From the NCBI RefSeq assembly GCF_002149965.1, contig NZ_MSQB01000010.1:62001-126000 (forward strand): DNA of 64,000 nt, given 5' to 3'. The notes below the pieces were generated by a model. It did no database searches. It had not been told where the DNA came from and saw nothing but the letters and a program-made list of their open reading frames with translations. This DNA comes from Novosphingobium panipatense. GTDB lineage: Bacteria; Pseudomonadota; Alphaproteobacteria; Sphingomonadales; Sphingomonadaceae. The number at the start of each line of letters is the position of its first letter. Position 1 is the stretch's first letter. Both the position numbers and the translations under genes were made by a program. Below are positions 50,675 through 60,291 of this stretch, piece by piece.

Positions 50675-53470
50675 TCAGTCACGCAGGTTCTTGTCCTGGA
50701 AGAAACCGACATTCTGGTTTTCGCCTGCCTCGGATTGAAGCGAGGAAGCAGCCTGCACGTTGGTAGTACGAACGGCCTGCGCTGACCCTCGTTCGCTGGC
50801 GCTTCTTTTTGCCCCTGCATCGATTAGCTCCGAGGCTTTGTGCGGGTCGCCGCGGTCCGGCCCGCTGGGAAGCTTCGGCGGCACCCGTGGTCGATAGGCT
50901 CCCGCGACATCCGATGCGTCTGTGGTATCCGGATGCCCAACATGCACCAAATCGGGTTCACCCAGACGATCTGCGACCTCGGCGCGAATGGCTTCCTGGC
51001 GGCTTTCCATCCATCGCTCGATCATTTCTTGCCGGACCTGTGCCTGATGCGGCGTCAGCACGGTAGCCCAGAGTTCCGGCGCATCGAGCCCCCTGCTGGA
51101 GGCCTGCTCAGTCCGATACCACTGCGCAAGATCCTGGCTCAGATTCTGGCTGAGACTGAGGCCGTGGGTCTCTGCATAACTCGCATCGCGCGACAGCTGC
51201 TGGGATAGTTCCTCGAGCTTCCGCGCCGTCTCGGAGTAAGAATTCGCGCGTGCGAGAGCCTCCTCATGCGACATGGAACTGCTCGCGGTTGTCGATGCGC
51301 GCGAGAAGGTGCCTGCTTTCTCATAGGTCCCATCAGCCTGTGATGCGCCTGATCCACTCGAATGTTCATCTCGAAAGTTGCTGCTCGCGGAGCTCTGGCT
51401 TTCGGACGTCCGATTGTCCGAAGTAGAGTGTCGTAGCTGGTCGGACTGCTGTCCCTGAGAACCCACCTGAAGTCCGAGTGAGGGAAGAGCACCGCGAAGG
51501 CCTTGTTTGCCTCCCCCTCCGCCGGAAGTTCCTGCCGACAATCTCCCTCCGACGGTATCAGATACGGTTGCCGACCGATCTCGACCGTTACCTATTGTGA
51601 GACTCTGGCCTGTTGACGACCGCTCGTCGAAGCCCTGGCTGCTCGACGCCGTGGTGCGGTCGAATTGATCGACTGAGGTGTTTGCCGAGCGGCCAGCGCT
51701 GGAGTCCCATCCAGAGGACGTTTCCGTTGACCGGCTCGTGCCGCTACGATCAGTCTTGGTCCAGGTGATCAGTTCCTGGGCGGCATTTTCATAGGCCTGG
51801 GCTTGACGATGGGCGCTGCTTGCCATCTCACGCCATTCCGCCACATTGCCGCTCGTCGCCGTCGGGGTGAACCCGAGCCTCGATATTGCCGCTCCGGTGT
51901 CGATCACCTCCTGACCGTTGCCAAAGCCAGTGACGACGGCACCATTGTCCTGCCGCCAACCCGTGCTCGCATTGCCGCCCATATAGCTGGGCGCGGTCGT
52001 CCATTGGTCGCTCTGCCGCATGTTCGAGGTCGCATTAGCCCAGCTGACATTCCCGTAGGAATAATTGCCGGTAGTCTGTTCCACAGCCGCGGCCTCCGCA
52101 GCATTTTGCGCCGGCGCCAGCATGCTCGTAGCCTGCCCCGCGATGGACATCGCTCCCCGTGCGAGCCCAGCAGCAAGGAACGGTATGCTCATGAGCATGA
52201 AGCCGGCGATCGTCGCGGTTTCGGAATTGACGGCCCCGATGCCGGCATAGCTCCCAAGGGACATCCCACCCCCCGAAAGACCGCGGACGGCGCTCTCGGC
52301 GCGAGTCATGCAGACCATATGGAGGATCACGTAGAGCGGTCCCCAAGCAGCCAGATAGAAGAAGCCCATGGCATAGCCGCGCAGGGCATTCAGGCCGGTC
52401 TGGGGCATCATGAACAATGGGAAGATCACAGGGAACATCGCGAAGAAGACAACCGTCAGGACAATGTTCAGGATCGGCACCCAGGCCATCGCCTGTTGCG
52501 CAATCGAATTGTAAGTGTTGCGGGCCTGAATGTCGGCTCGGGTAGTAGCAAAGGCATCGATCGACGCACCAGCAGTGCTTCCCGACATGCCATCCCGCGC
52601 TTGCATGAACGCATTGATCGCGCTGTTCTGCCGCATCACGCCCACGAAATTATCGCTGTTGCCGGTGAACGCTGCGTTGATCACTGGAACGTCATGGGTG
52701 AGCTTCGCGGCCGCCGCTTCGTTGCTGAGCCTTGGATACACAATCTTGCCCCAGATCGCCGCGTTGGCCTGGATCATGGTTTCCCACTGCCCGCCCAGCG
52801 CCTGGTATGCGACCCGGCAGGTAACAATGTGACTGCTTACCTTCCCGCCGGAAGCTCTCTCGAGCCATTGCTGGGATCGGGCCTCCGATCCAGGACCGAT
52901 CGCCGTCCAAAGGTCGCTGGCCTTCGCCAGATCGGTCAGCGATTTGTGGTGGAGGAGCACGTCACCGAAGACACAGTTCTTGAAATGCTGCTCGAGATTG
53001 GTCGAAAATTCGGCGTCGCGAATGGTGAAGTTGCGCGTGGCATCGAAGAGGCGCGCGCCATAAATCATGCCATTCGACGTGTAGTTGAGCTCTCCGGGCA
53101 TAACGAACACCGTCTCGGCCGTCCGTGTCAGCCAGTCTCCGATCTGTGTCGTGAAGCTTGAAAGGACCCCCAGGCCCAGGGGCACGTTGTCGACAGTCGC
53201 TGGCGCCAGGGACGGGTTGATCCTGTCGGTCACCTTGATGTCGACGGTGGGGACCATCAGGCAGAGATAAATTGCTGTCGCTCCCAGGAACCAGTTGAGC
53301 CACGCCTTGTAGTTCAGGCTGAAAGCGACCGTGATCAGGGAGTAGATCAAGCCCATCACCATCACCACCCGGATCAGGGACTTATAGCCCCCTCCCCCCG
53401 ACCAGGCGGCAACGGCGTTGAACGTGTTGACGAGATACTCACCGCCGCCAACCGTAAAGACCTCCAGCAT
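50675..53470 (-). CDS. traG: TraG, mating-pair stabilisation and entry exclusion-type protein
   Basis: 931 residues. N-terminal half: several membrane helices (e.g. VVMVMGLIYSLITVAFSL, ILNIVLTVVFFAMFPVIF) with the TraG N-domain pattern; the C-terminal 450 residues are Ser/Gln/Thr-rich and periplasmic in F TraG. Last gene of the F-type transfer operon, after traH. Stabilises donor-recipient contact. Confidence 0.92.
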   Translation of the reverse strand: MLEVFTVGGGEYLVNTFNAVAAWSGGGGYKSLIRVVMVMGLIYSLITVAFSLNYKAWLNWFLGATAIYLCLMVPTVDIKVTDRINPSLAPATVDNVPLGLGVLSSFTTQIGDWLTRTAETVFVMPGELNYTSNGMIYGARLFDATRNFTIRDAEFSTNLEQHFKNCVFGDVLLHHKSLTDLAKASDLWTAIGPGSEARSQQWLERASGGKVSSHIVTCRVAYQALGGQWETMIQANAAIWGKIVYPRLSNEAAAAKLTHDVPVINAAFTGNSDNFVGVMRQNSAINAFMQARDGMSGSTAGASIDAFATTRADIQARNTYNSIAQQAMAWVPILNIVLTVVFFAMFPVIFPLFMMPQTGLNALRGYAMGFFYLAAWGPLYVILHMVCMTRAESAVRGLSGGGMSLGSYAGIGAVNSETATIAGFMLMSIPFLAAGLARGAMSIAGQATSMLAPAQNAAEAAAVEQTTGNYSYGNVSWANATSNMRQSDQWTTAPSYMGGNASTGWRQDNGAVVTGFGNGQEVIDTGAAISRLGFTPTATSGNVAEWREMASSAHRQAQAYENAAQELITWTKTDRSGTSRSTETSSGWDSSAGRSANTSVDQFDRTTASSSQGFDERSSTGQSLTIGNGRDRSATVSDTVGGRLSAGTSGGGGGKQGLRGALPSLGLQVGSQGQQSDQLRHSTSDNRTSESQSSASSNFRDEHSSGSGASQADGTYEKAGTFSRASTTASSSMSHEEALARANSYSETARKLEELSQQLSRDASYAETHGLSLSQNLSQDLAQWYRTEQASSRGLDAPELWATVLTPHQAQVRQEMIERWMESRQEAIRAEVADRLGEPDLVHVGHPDTTDASDVAGAYRPRVPPKLPSGPDRGDPHKASELIDAGAKRSASERGSAQAVRTTNVQAASSLQSEAGENQNVGFFQDKNLRD

Positions 53471-53485
53471 ACCCCCCTCCCCGCC

Positions 53486-54949
53486 TTACATCAGGCCCTG
53501 GACATTGAGGCTCCGCGAAAAGCTGAGTGCTGCCTGCATGCCCGGTGACATCGCGTTCTGCAGCGTGGATTCGAGCATAACGCTGCGGTTGATGATCATC
53601 AGCGTCTCATTGAGCTTATTGCTCAGCTTGATGTCGCGCTGCGCGAATTTCGCGCGCGTCGCTGCGATTTGCTGGCGCCACTGCGAAGCGGTTTCCTGGT
53701 CGGCCGTCTGATAGAAGACCTTCGCCTGCTCAACCCGGTCGAGTATGTTGTCGACCATCGCGTTGAGCATGTCGATTGCGACGATCTCGGAGAGCGTCTG
53801 GATCTCCCCGTCGGCCAGCACCTGATGGGCCATCGCCTGAACCGCGAGGATTTTGTACAGCGGGATCGTAGCGATGTTCAGAAGCTGCCGCTCCCCGGCA
53901 TCTAGCGCGGTGTCACTGCGGATCTTGCTGCTGATCGAGGTGATCATCGCTGAGATCCGCGGCCGCAATGCAGCACTCGCGGGAACCGTGAGGGCTTGCT
54001 CGCCAATCGTCGTGCAGTCCGAGTTCGTACATTTGAGGATCTTCACCGCCGGCGCGTTGGCAGTGCCATCCAGGAGCGCGGTGACCACCGCTTCCTCGGC
54101 CGGGCCCACGATATCCACCTGCGGCCCCTGATCGCTGCCAGTTGGCGGCCGGGTCACGACCGTGCCCACGATCGTCATGATGTATTCCGAGAATTCCTGG
54201 TCGAAGGCCCCGAACTTCTGCGATTTGCGCAGCGCCTCCCAGGTGTAGTTGTGCGGTTCGCCGATGAGCTGCTCGCGCATTCGCGGATCATTGTTTCGGG
54301 CAATCGTGCTGTCGCGCTGGCCACCATTATTGCAGCCCTGCCGTGCCGCCGCCCAGTCGGAAAAGATGCCCTGGCTGTTCCCTACCGCCTCGCAGATCGT
54401 GGATCGTGTCGTCTCCATCTGGGGCCAGATCCCGCCAACCAGAGCCTGGGCGGTCTCACACGAGGAGATGTTCATCTGGTTGAGGAGCTGCGCCTTCTGG
54501 GAGAACTCATCCATTACCTTGCCGATCTCCGGCGACACACTGTCGATGGCGAGCTTGAAGGCGAAACCAAGCGCGTTGTTCGCCGTCGCCTTCAGCATCG
54601 CAACGATCTCACTCGCGTTGATGAAGGAGAAGGAGCCTGCGAACAGATCTATGCCGCCGCAGCCCGCTCTGGCGCTCGGTAATTGCAGATTGAAGGGAGA
54701 CACGCTCTTCTGGGGGAAACGGGTCCAGACATTGCCGAGCGAATAGTAGCCTGCCGATTGCCCCTGATAGGCGGACGGGCCGGTGACATTGGCAGCGCCC
54801 CCGGCGTCATTGAAGAAGCTGTTCATCTCGCCGGCGACATCCGCCCGCGCCACGCCTGTAAGCGCGAGGTTCGAGGCAGCGAGCAACGCTAGCCCGGTGG
54901 CAGTACGGGAGACCATACGGCCAAAAGCGTTTCCTCGTATGCCGTTCAT
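53486..54949 (-). CDS. traH: TraH, conjugative relaxosome-independent pilus assembly protein
   Basis: 487 residues, signal peptide (TGLALLAASNLALTGVARAD). Conserved TraH features: FNDAGGAANVTGPSAYQGQ, GCGGIDLFAGSFSFI and a coiled-coil C-terminal half. Periplasmic F-pilus assembly and pairing protein. Its ATG shares one base with the traF stop (TGATG). Confidence 0.93.
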   Translation of the reverse strand: MNGIRGNAFGRMVSRTATGLALLAASNLALTGVARADVAGEMNSFFNDAGGAANVTGPSAYQGQSAGYYSLGNVWTRFPQKSVSPFNLQLPSARAGCGGIDLFAGSFSFINASEIVAMLKATANNALGFAFKLAIDSVSPEIGKVMDEFSQKAQLLNQMNISSCETAQALVGGIWPQMETTRSTICEAVGNSQGIFSDWAAARQGCNNGGQRDSTIARNNDPRMREQLIGEPHNYTWEALRKSQKFGAFDQEFSEYIMTIVGTVVTRPPTGSDQGPQVDIVGPAEEAVVTALLDGTANAPAVKILKCTNSDCTTIGEQALTVPASAALRPRISAMITSISSKIRSDTALDAGERQLLNIATIPLYKILAVQAMAHQVLADGEIQTLSEIVAIDMLNAMVDNILDRVEQAKVFYQTADQETASQWRQQIAATRAKFAQRDIKLSNKLNETLMIINRSVMLESTLQNAMSPGMQAALSFSRSLNVQGLM

Positions 54950-55767
54950 CAGTAGTCGCTCCCCACCTTGGTGTTGGTCAGCGTGAAGATGCGCTCCATG
55001 ATTTCATCAGCGCTGAGGATGCCGTACCCGACCGGAATGGTCTTGCGCGTGGCGGTGTCGAAAAGAACGAGGGCCGGCGTCTCGTTGCCGGAAATGCCCA
55101 TCCGCGCCCGTTGGCCACTATCGACCACATATCGGGGGAAGTCGCGGCTTGGGCCGCCATCCATCGATACCGCCATCACCGCCATCCGGTGGCTGTCGGC
55201 GACCGAACGCAGGATCGGAGAAAAGACCTCGCAGGCGCCGCAGCTTTGGGCGAAGAAGTAGAACAGGCCATAGCGCTGACTGAGATTGGTCAGGACCGCG
55301 TCCCGGTCCGCCTTCCGGTTATCAAGCCAGGCGCGCTTTGCCACGGTCGAGACCGGGCGCTGCAAGGTGTAGTCAAGGTCTGAATGCTGCCACAGCGCCC
55401 GCTGCCAGGTGTCAGAGAAGGTGGATGCGCGGTCGAGCTGTTCGCGTTGGAATCGCACATACGCCACCACATTCTCTTGGGACGGATCCAGGATCGCGCG
55501 AGCCTTGAGCTCGTCCAACTCCTTGGTGATCGCGCTCAGCCGCTCTGCGGCCGACGAAGCCGGCGCCTGAGGCGCGTCGATATCGGGCTTGGGCTCGGGC
55601 TTCGTGCAGTAGAACCATTGCCCCAGACGCCGCTCTTCGCAGTAGAATTCGTCACCGGCCTGCGTTGCTCCATCGGGTTGGTGCCGAGGTGCGGCGACCT
55701 GTGCTGCAGCGGGCACAGGTGTGAGAAAGGCTGCATAGACGAGCGCGATGAAACCACGGGCAATCAT
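54949..55767 (-). CDS. traF: TraF, thioredoxin-like pilus assembly protein
   Basis: 272 residues with a signal peptide (ALVYAAFLTPVPAAA). The thioredoxin-like domain has FFAQSCGACEVFSPIL, a C-x-x-C (CGAC) site that F-plasmid TraF itself lacks but many TraF/TrbB relatives keep, and the cis-Pro-like GNETPALVLFD. Periplasmic helper for disulfide-rich TraN and TraU. Four-base overlap with the following small gene. Confidence 0.9.
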   Translation of the reverse strand: MIARGFIALVYAAFLTPVPAAAQVAAPRHQPDGATQAGDEFYCEERRLGQWFYCTKPEPKPDIDAPQAPASSAAERLSAITKELDELKARAILDPSQENVVAYVRFQREQLDRASTFSDTWQRALWQHSDLDYTLQRPVSTVAKRAWLDNRKADRDAVLTNLSQRYGLFYFFAQSCGACEVFSPILRSVADSHRMAVMAVSMDGGPSRDFPRYVVDSGQRARMGISGNETPALVLFDTATRKTIPVGYGILSADEIMERIFTLTNTKVGSDY

Positions 55768-55982
55768 TGGTTGGCCCCCTTCTCCGGCGCGAGCGCTGGA
55801 GACGTTTGCGGTGCGGAAGGTGGGGGTGGCTCAGACCAGAGCGATGGCACGCGGCAGCATGGGGAGCCGGACGATGCACGCTGGCAGAGTGGTGGAGCGG
55901 GTGCTGGTCGAGGCGAAGCAGCGGGAGGTTGGTCTGTGGCCGACAGGAGCAGCAGGAGGACCGGTTCAAAGATCGATGGCAC
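55764..55982 (-). CDS. Small Pro-rich protein in the tra operon
   Basis: 72 residues: short hydrophobic start (MPSIFEPVLLLLLSATD) resembling a signal or lipoprotein segment, then a Pro/Ala/Ser-rich tail with three Cys. Four-base overlap with traF and 17-base overlap with the preceding gene indicate that it is translated. Not recognised; the reading frame could also be a chance one, hence the modest confidence. Confidence 0.45.
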   Translation of the reverse strand: MPSIFEPVLLLLLSATDQPPAASPRPAPAPPLCQRASSGSPCCRVPSLWSEPPPPSAPQTSPALAPEKGANQ

Positions 55983-56385
55983 TATCGAGCTCCTTCTTGG
56001 TGAGGCGAAGCAGGCTCATCATCAAGGCGACGTCGAGGAGACGAGTGCCTTGATCGAGCATATTGACGATTCCGTGCAAAACGGGGCGCGCTACGGTCCG
56101 CCCCTGCTCGGTGGCCCAGAACCCGCAGCGCGTACCGGCAAGCCAGCCCCGCCGCCGCATCAGCAGCGTGGCACTGTCGATACTTGCGCAGGAGACGGTA
56201 TCGGCGAACCAGCCATTGACGACATCGCAGATGTCCTGGGACGGCAACGGTTGGATCGAGCGGTGAACGGACAGAAATATGCCGAGCTCGATGACCGTCA
56301 TGCCGTTGATCGGGCACGCCTCGCAGGTATCGATGACGTCATTTGCGGCTGGGGCCATCTGCCCTCCGGATGGTCCATCGCTCAT
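55966..56385 (-). CDS. Uncharacterised Cys-containing protein in the tra operon
   Basis: 139 residues, Met-rich start with DTCEACPINGMTVIELGIF, then VVNGWFADTVSCAS, and a C-terminal hydrophobic/helical part (LLDVALMMSLLRLT). Four-base overlap with traN. Sits where F plasmids carry trbA/traQ-type genes, but no similarity to those can be claimed. Confidence 0.6.
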   Translation of the reverse strand: MSDGPSGGQMAPAANDVIDTCEACPINGMTVIELGIFLSVHRSIQPLPSQDICDVVNGWFADTVSCASIDSATLLMRRRGWLAGTRCGFWATEQGRTVARPVLHGIVNMLDQGTRLLDVALMMSLLRLTKKELDSAIDL

Positions 56386-58253
56386 CCGCCAGTTCCGTGC
56401 AGTTCGTAATAGTTGTTAATCTTGTCCTGTATCTGCCGCATCGTCTCGACTTCGTCGGGCAGCTTGGCGGCGTCCATGAACTCCTTATAGACCTCAGTGA
56501 AATCCATCTTGGACAAGTCGAGACGAGCAAATTCCTCGATCGTGAATCCACGACACTGCTCGCTCTTGGGGGCGCCCCATGGCTTACCGAGCTGAATGCG
56601 TCCCTGCTCCTGCAGTATCCGGCTCAATTTGCTTTCGAAGCAGCAATAGGCAGTCCGTTTGGTCTTGCAGATCCCGAGGAAGCTGGAGGAGCAGTATGTT
56701 CCCAGCTTGTGGCAAAATCCCATGCGATCCTTGATGTCGAGGCGCATCTCGCTTTGCGAGCAGGCAAACAGGGCCAGGAAGGGCGTCGCGAGCGCCGCGA
56801 TAGCGGTTGGCCCACCTGCCAGTGCCCCAATGCCCGCAGCGGCCGTCAGCAGCCCGGACGACTTGCCAGCGCAGCAGTTGATCAGTCCGAAGACCGGCTT
56901 GTGGCACGTTTCGCGCGCGCCCTTGAACACGGTCAGGTTCGCTTCATCGAACTCCGATCCTGCCTGGTCGATCGAGTGGAGAGCAACGAGCGCATCCTTG
57001 AACTCGGTCGAAGCCTCGCGGACGATCGGTTCGCATTCGCCGTTGATGCAGTAAACGTCATTTCCGCAGATATACTGTGGGGCGGTCTCGCCGGGGCTCG
57101 AGGGTGTCGGGCAGCGGTAGATCTTTTCGGTCACCTTGCAGGCGCCGCCGTCAGGATCCTCATCGAGGCATTCTGTCCGTAGATACGTGCATTGACGGTT
57201 GGTCTCGAGCTCCCCGCAGTCGCTTGCTGAGGAGATGCGATTGCACTGATAGGTTCGCTCCCATGCCCAGCACGGCTGCGTCACCGCGATCCCGTCCACG
57301 ATACGAGTGACCGGGTCACTCGAGGTGCAAACCTCGCCCTGCAGCGTACAATTCGCATCAGCCGCGTTGCCGGCGCACATTCCTTCGTTGCGCGTGATCA
57401 CGGGAACCGCAGGTTCGTCCTGCTTCGTCAGCCAATAGTTGCCCGTCGAGACAACGGTGCCAGGATGAAAGAAGCCAGGGGTAATGCCCTGTGCCTCGGC
57501 GCTGCATTTGACTTCGACAGCGGTGTGGCCAAGCCGTCGGCAGTCTTTAGCGGCCGTATAGCCATAGGCGGCCATGCTGCCACAATAGTCGATCGGTCGG
57601 CTTTCCCAGCAAACACCCGAGCCGATTTCATCGTCGAATGCGGCGCGTGCAGGATAGGGCCCACCGTCCTGCGGGTTCGTTCTCAACCGGCCAGCGTAAT
57701 AGGTATAGATTGTTCGCCGATCGGCCCGGACCGAGAGGCTGACCGGACAGGTGCGCGTCTCCTCATCGACCTTTTCACCGGCATTGCAGGTTGCCTCGTA
57801 ATAGCCGGTGCTGCCTGGCGCGGGCGGCAGGGGAGCGCAGGAGCCACCATTGCTGCTGTAATCCTCTCCCTCCAGGTAGGTGGATGGATCATTCTCGACG
57901 GCAGTGGCCCGGGCCGTGGTGGTCAGCACCTCCGAATTGCTGAACGTGGCGCGGGTATGGTCCGCGTCGGTCGTGATGCGATAGGGCTGGCTGGACGATT
58001 TTGTCGCCTGGGCGGCGGCCTCGAGCCGCTCGGGATCACTGAAGTAAGACCCTTCGGGCAGGTTCGTGCCGGAAAAGCCCGGCACCGCTGCGGCCTGAGC
58101 ATCGCTCGATGGCACCAGCGTGGTATCGCGGCGCTTCTCAGAGCCCATGTCCTTGCCTTGCTGACGTGCCTCATCGAGGGTCATCTGCGCTGCGGCCGGA
58201 GATCCCAGCGCGAGCAGGATCGCCGCTCCAAGGCAAGAGACCTGCCCCCTCAT
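56382..58253 (-). CDS. traN: TraN, mating-pair adhesin
   Basis: 623 residues from ATG 58253 (signal peptide SCLGAAILLALGSPAAAQ). Very Cys-rich, with TraN-typical motifs: YICGNDVYCINGEC, INCCAGKSSGLL, CCFESKLSRILQEQGR and GKPWGAPKSEQCRGFT. Outer membrane protein that binds the recipient surface. The longer frame to 58409 lies inside trbC. Four-base overlap with trbC. Confidence 0.93.
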   Translation of the reverse strand: MRGQVSCLGAAILLALGSPAAAQMTLDEARQQGKDMGSEKRRDTTLVPSSDAQAAAVPGFSGTNLPEGSYFSDPERLEAAAQATKSSSQPYRITTDADHTRATFSNSEVLTTTARATAVENDPSTYLEGEDYSSNGGSCAPLPPAPGSTGYYEATCNAGEKVDEETRTCPVSLSVRADRRTIYTYYAGRLRTNPQDGGPYPARAAFDDEIGSGVCWESRPIDYCGSMAAYGYTAAKDCRRLGHTAVEVKCSAEAQGITPGFFHPGTVVSTGNYWLTKQDEPAVPVITRNEGMCAGNAADANCTLQGEVCTSSDPVTRIVDGIAVTQPCWAWERTYQCNRISSASDCGELETNRQCTYLRTECLDEDPDGGACKVTEKIYRCPTPSSPGETAPQYICGNDVYCINGECEPIVREASTEFKDALVALHSIDQAGSEFDEANLTVFKGARETCHKPVFGLINCCAGKSSGLLTAAAGIGALAGGPTAIAALATPFLALFACSQSEMRLDIKDRMGFCHKLGTYCSSSFLGICKTKRTAYCCFESKLSRILQEQGRIQLGKPWGAPKSEQCRGFTIEEFARLDLSKMDFTEVYKEFMDAAKLPDEVETMRQIQDKINNYYELHGTGG

Positions 58254-58990
58254 GGATTTGCCTTGCGCAGGTTCGACAGCCCGACCGCGGCTACCCGCGC
58301 GCCGGGCCCCCTGCCCTGCGCGAACTGCTCGAGGGCATATTCCAGGCTGACGTTGCCAACGATACGGTCGAAAGGCGGTAGTTTCGTCTGGCAGTTGAAA
58401 CCGGCGCACAGGTCGAAGTCGGACGAAACCGAGACGTAGGTCGGCACCGCCTGGACGCTGAACGCGCGAAACAGCCGCGGATCGATGCCGATGCTGGTCA
58501 TGTCGTCACGCGAGACCACTGCGCCAAGCTGTTTCACAAAGGCTTTGGCCGAATTGTCCGGGAAGCCGCGAAACACCACCACGCCGCCGGCCTGGGCCGT
58601 GTCGGCGATCAGACGCTTCAGCGACGCTTGCGGCATGGACAGGCTGGCAAACACGATCAGCTTTGGTGCATCGCCGCTAGGCACGGACGCATTGGCCGCA
58701 GCCCCTTTGACGATCTCGTCGAAATCGACCGCGCCAGGCGGTCCGACGGGGAGCTCGCTCGCGGCGACGCGTCGCATGTTCGCCACACCGCCTTCCTGGA
58801 CCGCGCCAGCCTCTTCCCGGAAGCGCACACCCCTGTCCTTCACATGGTCCACCAGCGCTTCAGCATCCGCCTTCATCTCGGCCGAGCGCTTCCTGATCGC
58901 GTCGACATCCTGACCTTCGATCGTCTGGGCAAGTGCCGAGAGGGCGACGGTGCCGACAAGGGCGAAAAGCCCGATCCTGACGAGGCGCAT
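58250..58990 (-). CDS. trbC: TrbC, type-F pilin assembly protein
   Basis: 246 residues, signal peptide (GLFALVGTVALSALAQ). The TrbC_Ftype core is visible: LIVFASLSMPQASLKRLI, GGVVVFRGFPDNS, and DPRLFRAFSVQAVPTYV, a thioredoxin-like fold without the Cys pair. Coupled to traN. Confidence 0.92.
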   Translation of the reverse strand: MRLVRIGLFALVGTVALSALAQTIEGQDVDAIRKRSAEMKADAEALVDHVKDRGVRFREEAGAVQEGGVANMRRVAASELPVGPPGAVDFDEIVKGAAANASVPSGDAPKLIVFASLSMPQASLKRLIADTAQAGGVVVFRGFPDNSAKAFVKQLGAVVSRDDMTSIGIDPRLFRAFSVQAVPTYVSVSSDFDLCAGFNCQTKLPPFDRIVGNVSLEYALEQFAQGRGPGARVAAVGLSNLRKANP

Positions 58991-59002
58991 CTCCCCCTCC
59001 CC

Positions 59003-60022
59003 CTAAAGCACGCAGCAATTGCGCTTGCGCCAGACAAGATAGCCCATGTCCTCTCCACCCGCGGGGAAGGCACGACCGGCATCTGGAGGCATTGTTGAAG
59101 CCCCGATGGCGGAGCAGGCGAACCGCCCGCTGACCGTCGGGATCGGATTGACCATCTGGAAGCGATACTGCTGCTTGCGCATGATGGGCATGAGGTACTT
59201 CTTGCACAAACCTGCAGAGCCCATCGTTCCCCAGGCAAGCGCCTGGCGATGCATCTTGTAGGCGAAGCGCGAGAGCGCCAGTCGCGAGGACTGAACATGC
59301 CCTATCGAGGCAGGAATATTGCCGTTGAGCGGGTACATGCTGCCCTGACAGCCGGCGCACCAGAACAGCGGATCGAGCGGAAGGCCCACTGTTCCTGCGA
59401 TGCAGTCACCAGCGCACGCCGCCTTGGCAATGGGATTGGCAAAGACGATCGCTTCAGGGTTGATAAGCGCGCTCAGCCCGTCATCCTGCCAGAGCGGATC
59501 GACTTCGGTCATATAGGCAATGTCGAAGGACGCCTGCTCGAAGCACAGGAAATCGGTCAGGATCTCCATCCAGTAGAGCAGCGGATAGACGTACCAATGG
59601 ACATGCCATTTGGCCGTGCTTTGCGAACGTCCGCCGACCATTGAAGGCCCGGCGAGATACCCCTGGCCAATGTCGAAACCGGGTGAGAGGCGCACGCCAC
59701 CCAGATTGGGGAAACACCAGGGCTTCATCGTCACATCGGCGAGGCGAACCGGCTCCCAGAAGCCTACCGATATGCCAATCCGGGGCAAAGGATCCGCGCA
59801 CGCGCAAATGGGCGATGCCGGATTGCTCGTATCCGGCCGGCCGCTCGGCCAGATTTTCGCGCCGCCGATCGAAAGGGGAAACAGGCACGACCAGCAAACA
59901 TCGGTAATGGGATTGACGAACTTCCCATTGCAGGTCGGTCCCGCCGCCTGCGCAGGGCTGGCCGCAAGCGCAAAGCCTATCGTCAGCAAGAGGCAGGCAG
60001 CAAACGAGCGAAGCCAATTCAT
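59003..60022 (-). CDS. traU: TraU, pilus assembly/DNA transfer protein
   Basis: 339 residues from ATG 60022 with signal peptide (CLLLTIGFALAASPAQAA). Hallmarks: NPITDVCWSCLFPLSIGG, SPICACADPLPRIG, EPVRLADVTMKPWCFP and the C-terminal KRNCCVL. Periplasmic, many disulfides, made by TraF/DsbA-type helpers. The frame upstream of 60022 overlaps the small membrane gene. Confidence 0.94.
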   Translation of the reverse strand: MNWLRSFAACLLLTIGFALAASPAQAAGPTCNGKFVNPITDVCWSCLFPLSIGGAKIWPSGRPDTSNPASPICACADPLPRIGISVGFWEPVRLADVTMKPWCFPNLGGVRLSPGFDIGQGYLAGPSMVGGRSQSTAKWHVHWYVYPLLYWMEILTDFLCFEQASFDIAYMTEVDPLWQDDGLSALINPEAIVFANPIAKAACAGDCIAGTVGLPLDPLFWCAGCQGSMYPLNGNIPASIGHVQSSRLALSRFAYKMHRQALAWGTMGSAGLCKKYLMPIMRKQQYRFQMVNPIPTVSGRFACSAIGASTMPPDAGRAFPAGGEDMGYLVWRKRNCCVL

Positions 60023-60291
60023 TGTGGCTTTCCTTCGCGAGAAGCGATCAGAGCCCGGTCTGCCCGGTTCTTCCGCGACCAGTAGACCGCCGTATGCAGG
60101 ACAACGGCGACGAGCAGAGCGCCTGCCAGCGGGACCGCCAGATGCGGCGCGGCAGCCTGTATCTCCTCGAGCGAGATCAGGGTGGCTGCGAGCGACAGGC
60201 ACAACAGCTGCCAGACGAGGCGCATTCGACGCAGCCCCGATGTTTCGGGCGCGGCCATCGGCGTGCGAAGGAGCTCGAGCCAGAGCGGCAT
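60019..60291 (-). CDS. Small membrane protein between traW and traU
   Basis: 90 residues with two membrane helices (VWQLLCLSLAATLISLEE and VPLAGALLVAVVLHTAVYW) and a basic C-terminus. Overlaps traU by four bases and touches the traW stop. No family recognised; similar small genes occur in sphingomonad F-type loci as far as I recall. Confidence 0.6.
   Translation of the reverse strand: MPLWLELLRTPMAAPETSGLRRMRLVWQLLCLSLAATLISLEEIQAAAPHLAVPLAGALLVAVVLHTAVYWSRKNRADRALIASREGKPQ

Noticed and set aside
50031..50675. 214-residue minus-strand frame opposite the two small plus-strand genes
   Set aside because: The plus-strand genes have ribosome sites and more natural composition; the minus frame lacks both. 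Not certain.
51803..53161. 452-residue plus-strand frame opposite traG
   Set aside because: Arg/His-rich shadow of traG; no ribosome site or domain.
57465..58439. 324-residue plus-strand frame opposite traN
   Set aside because: Shadow of the Cys-rich traN gene, which has family motifs throughout.
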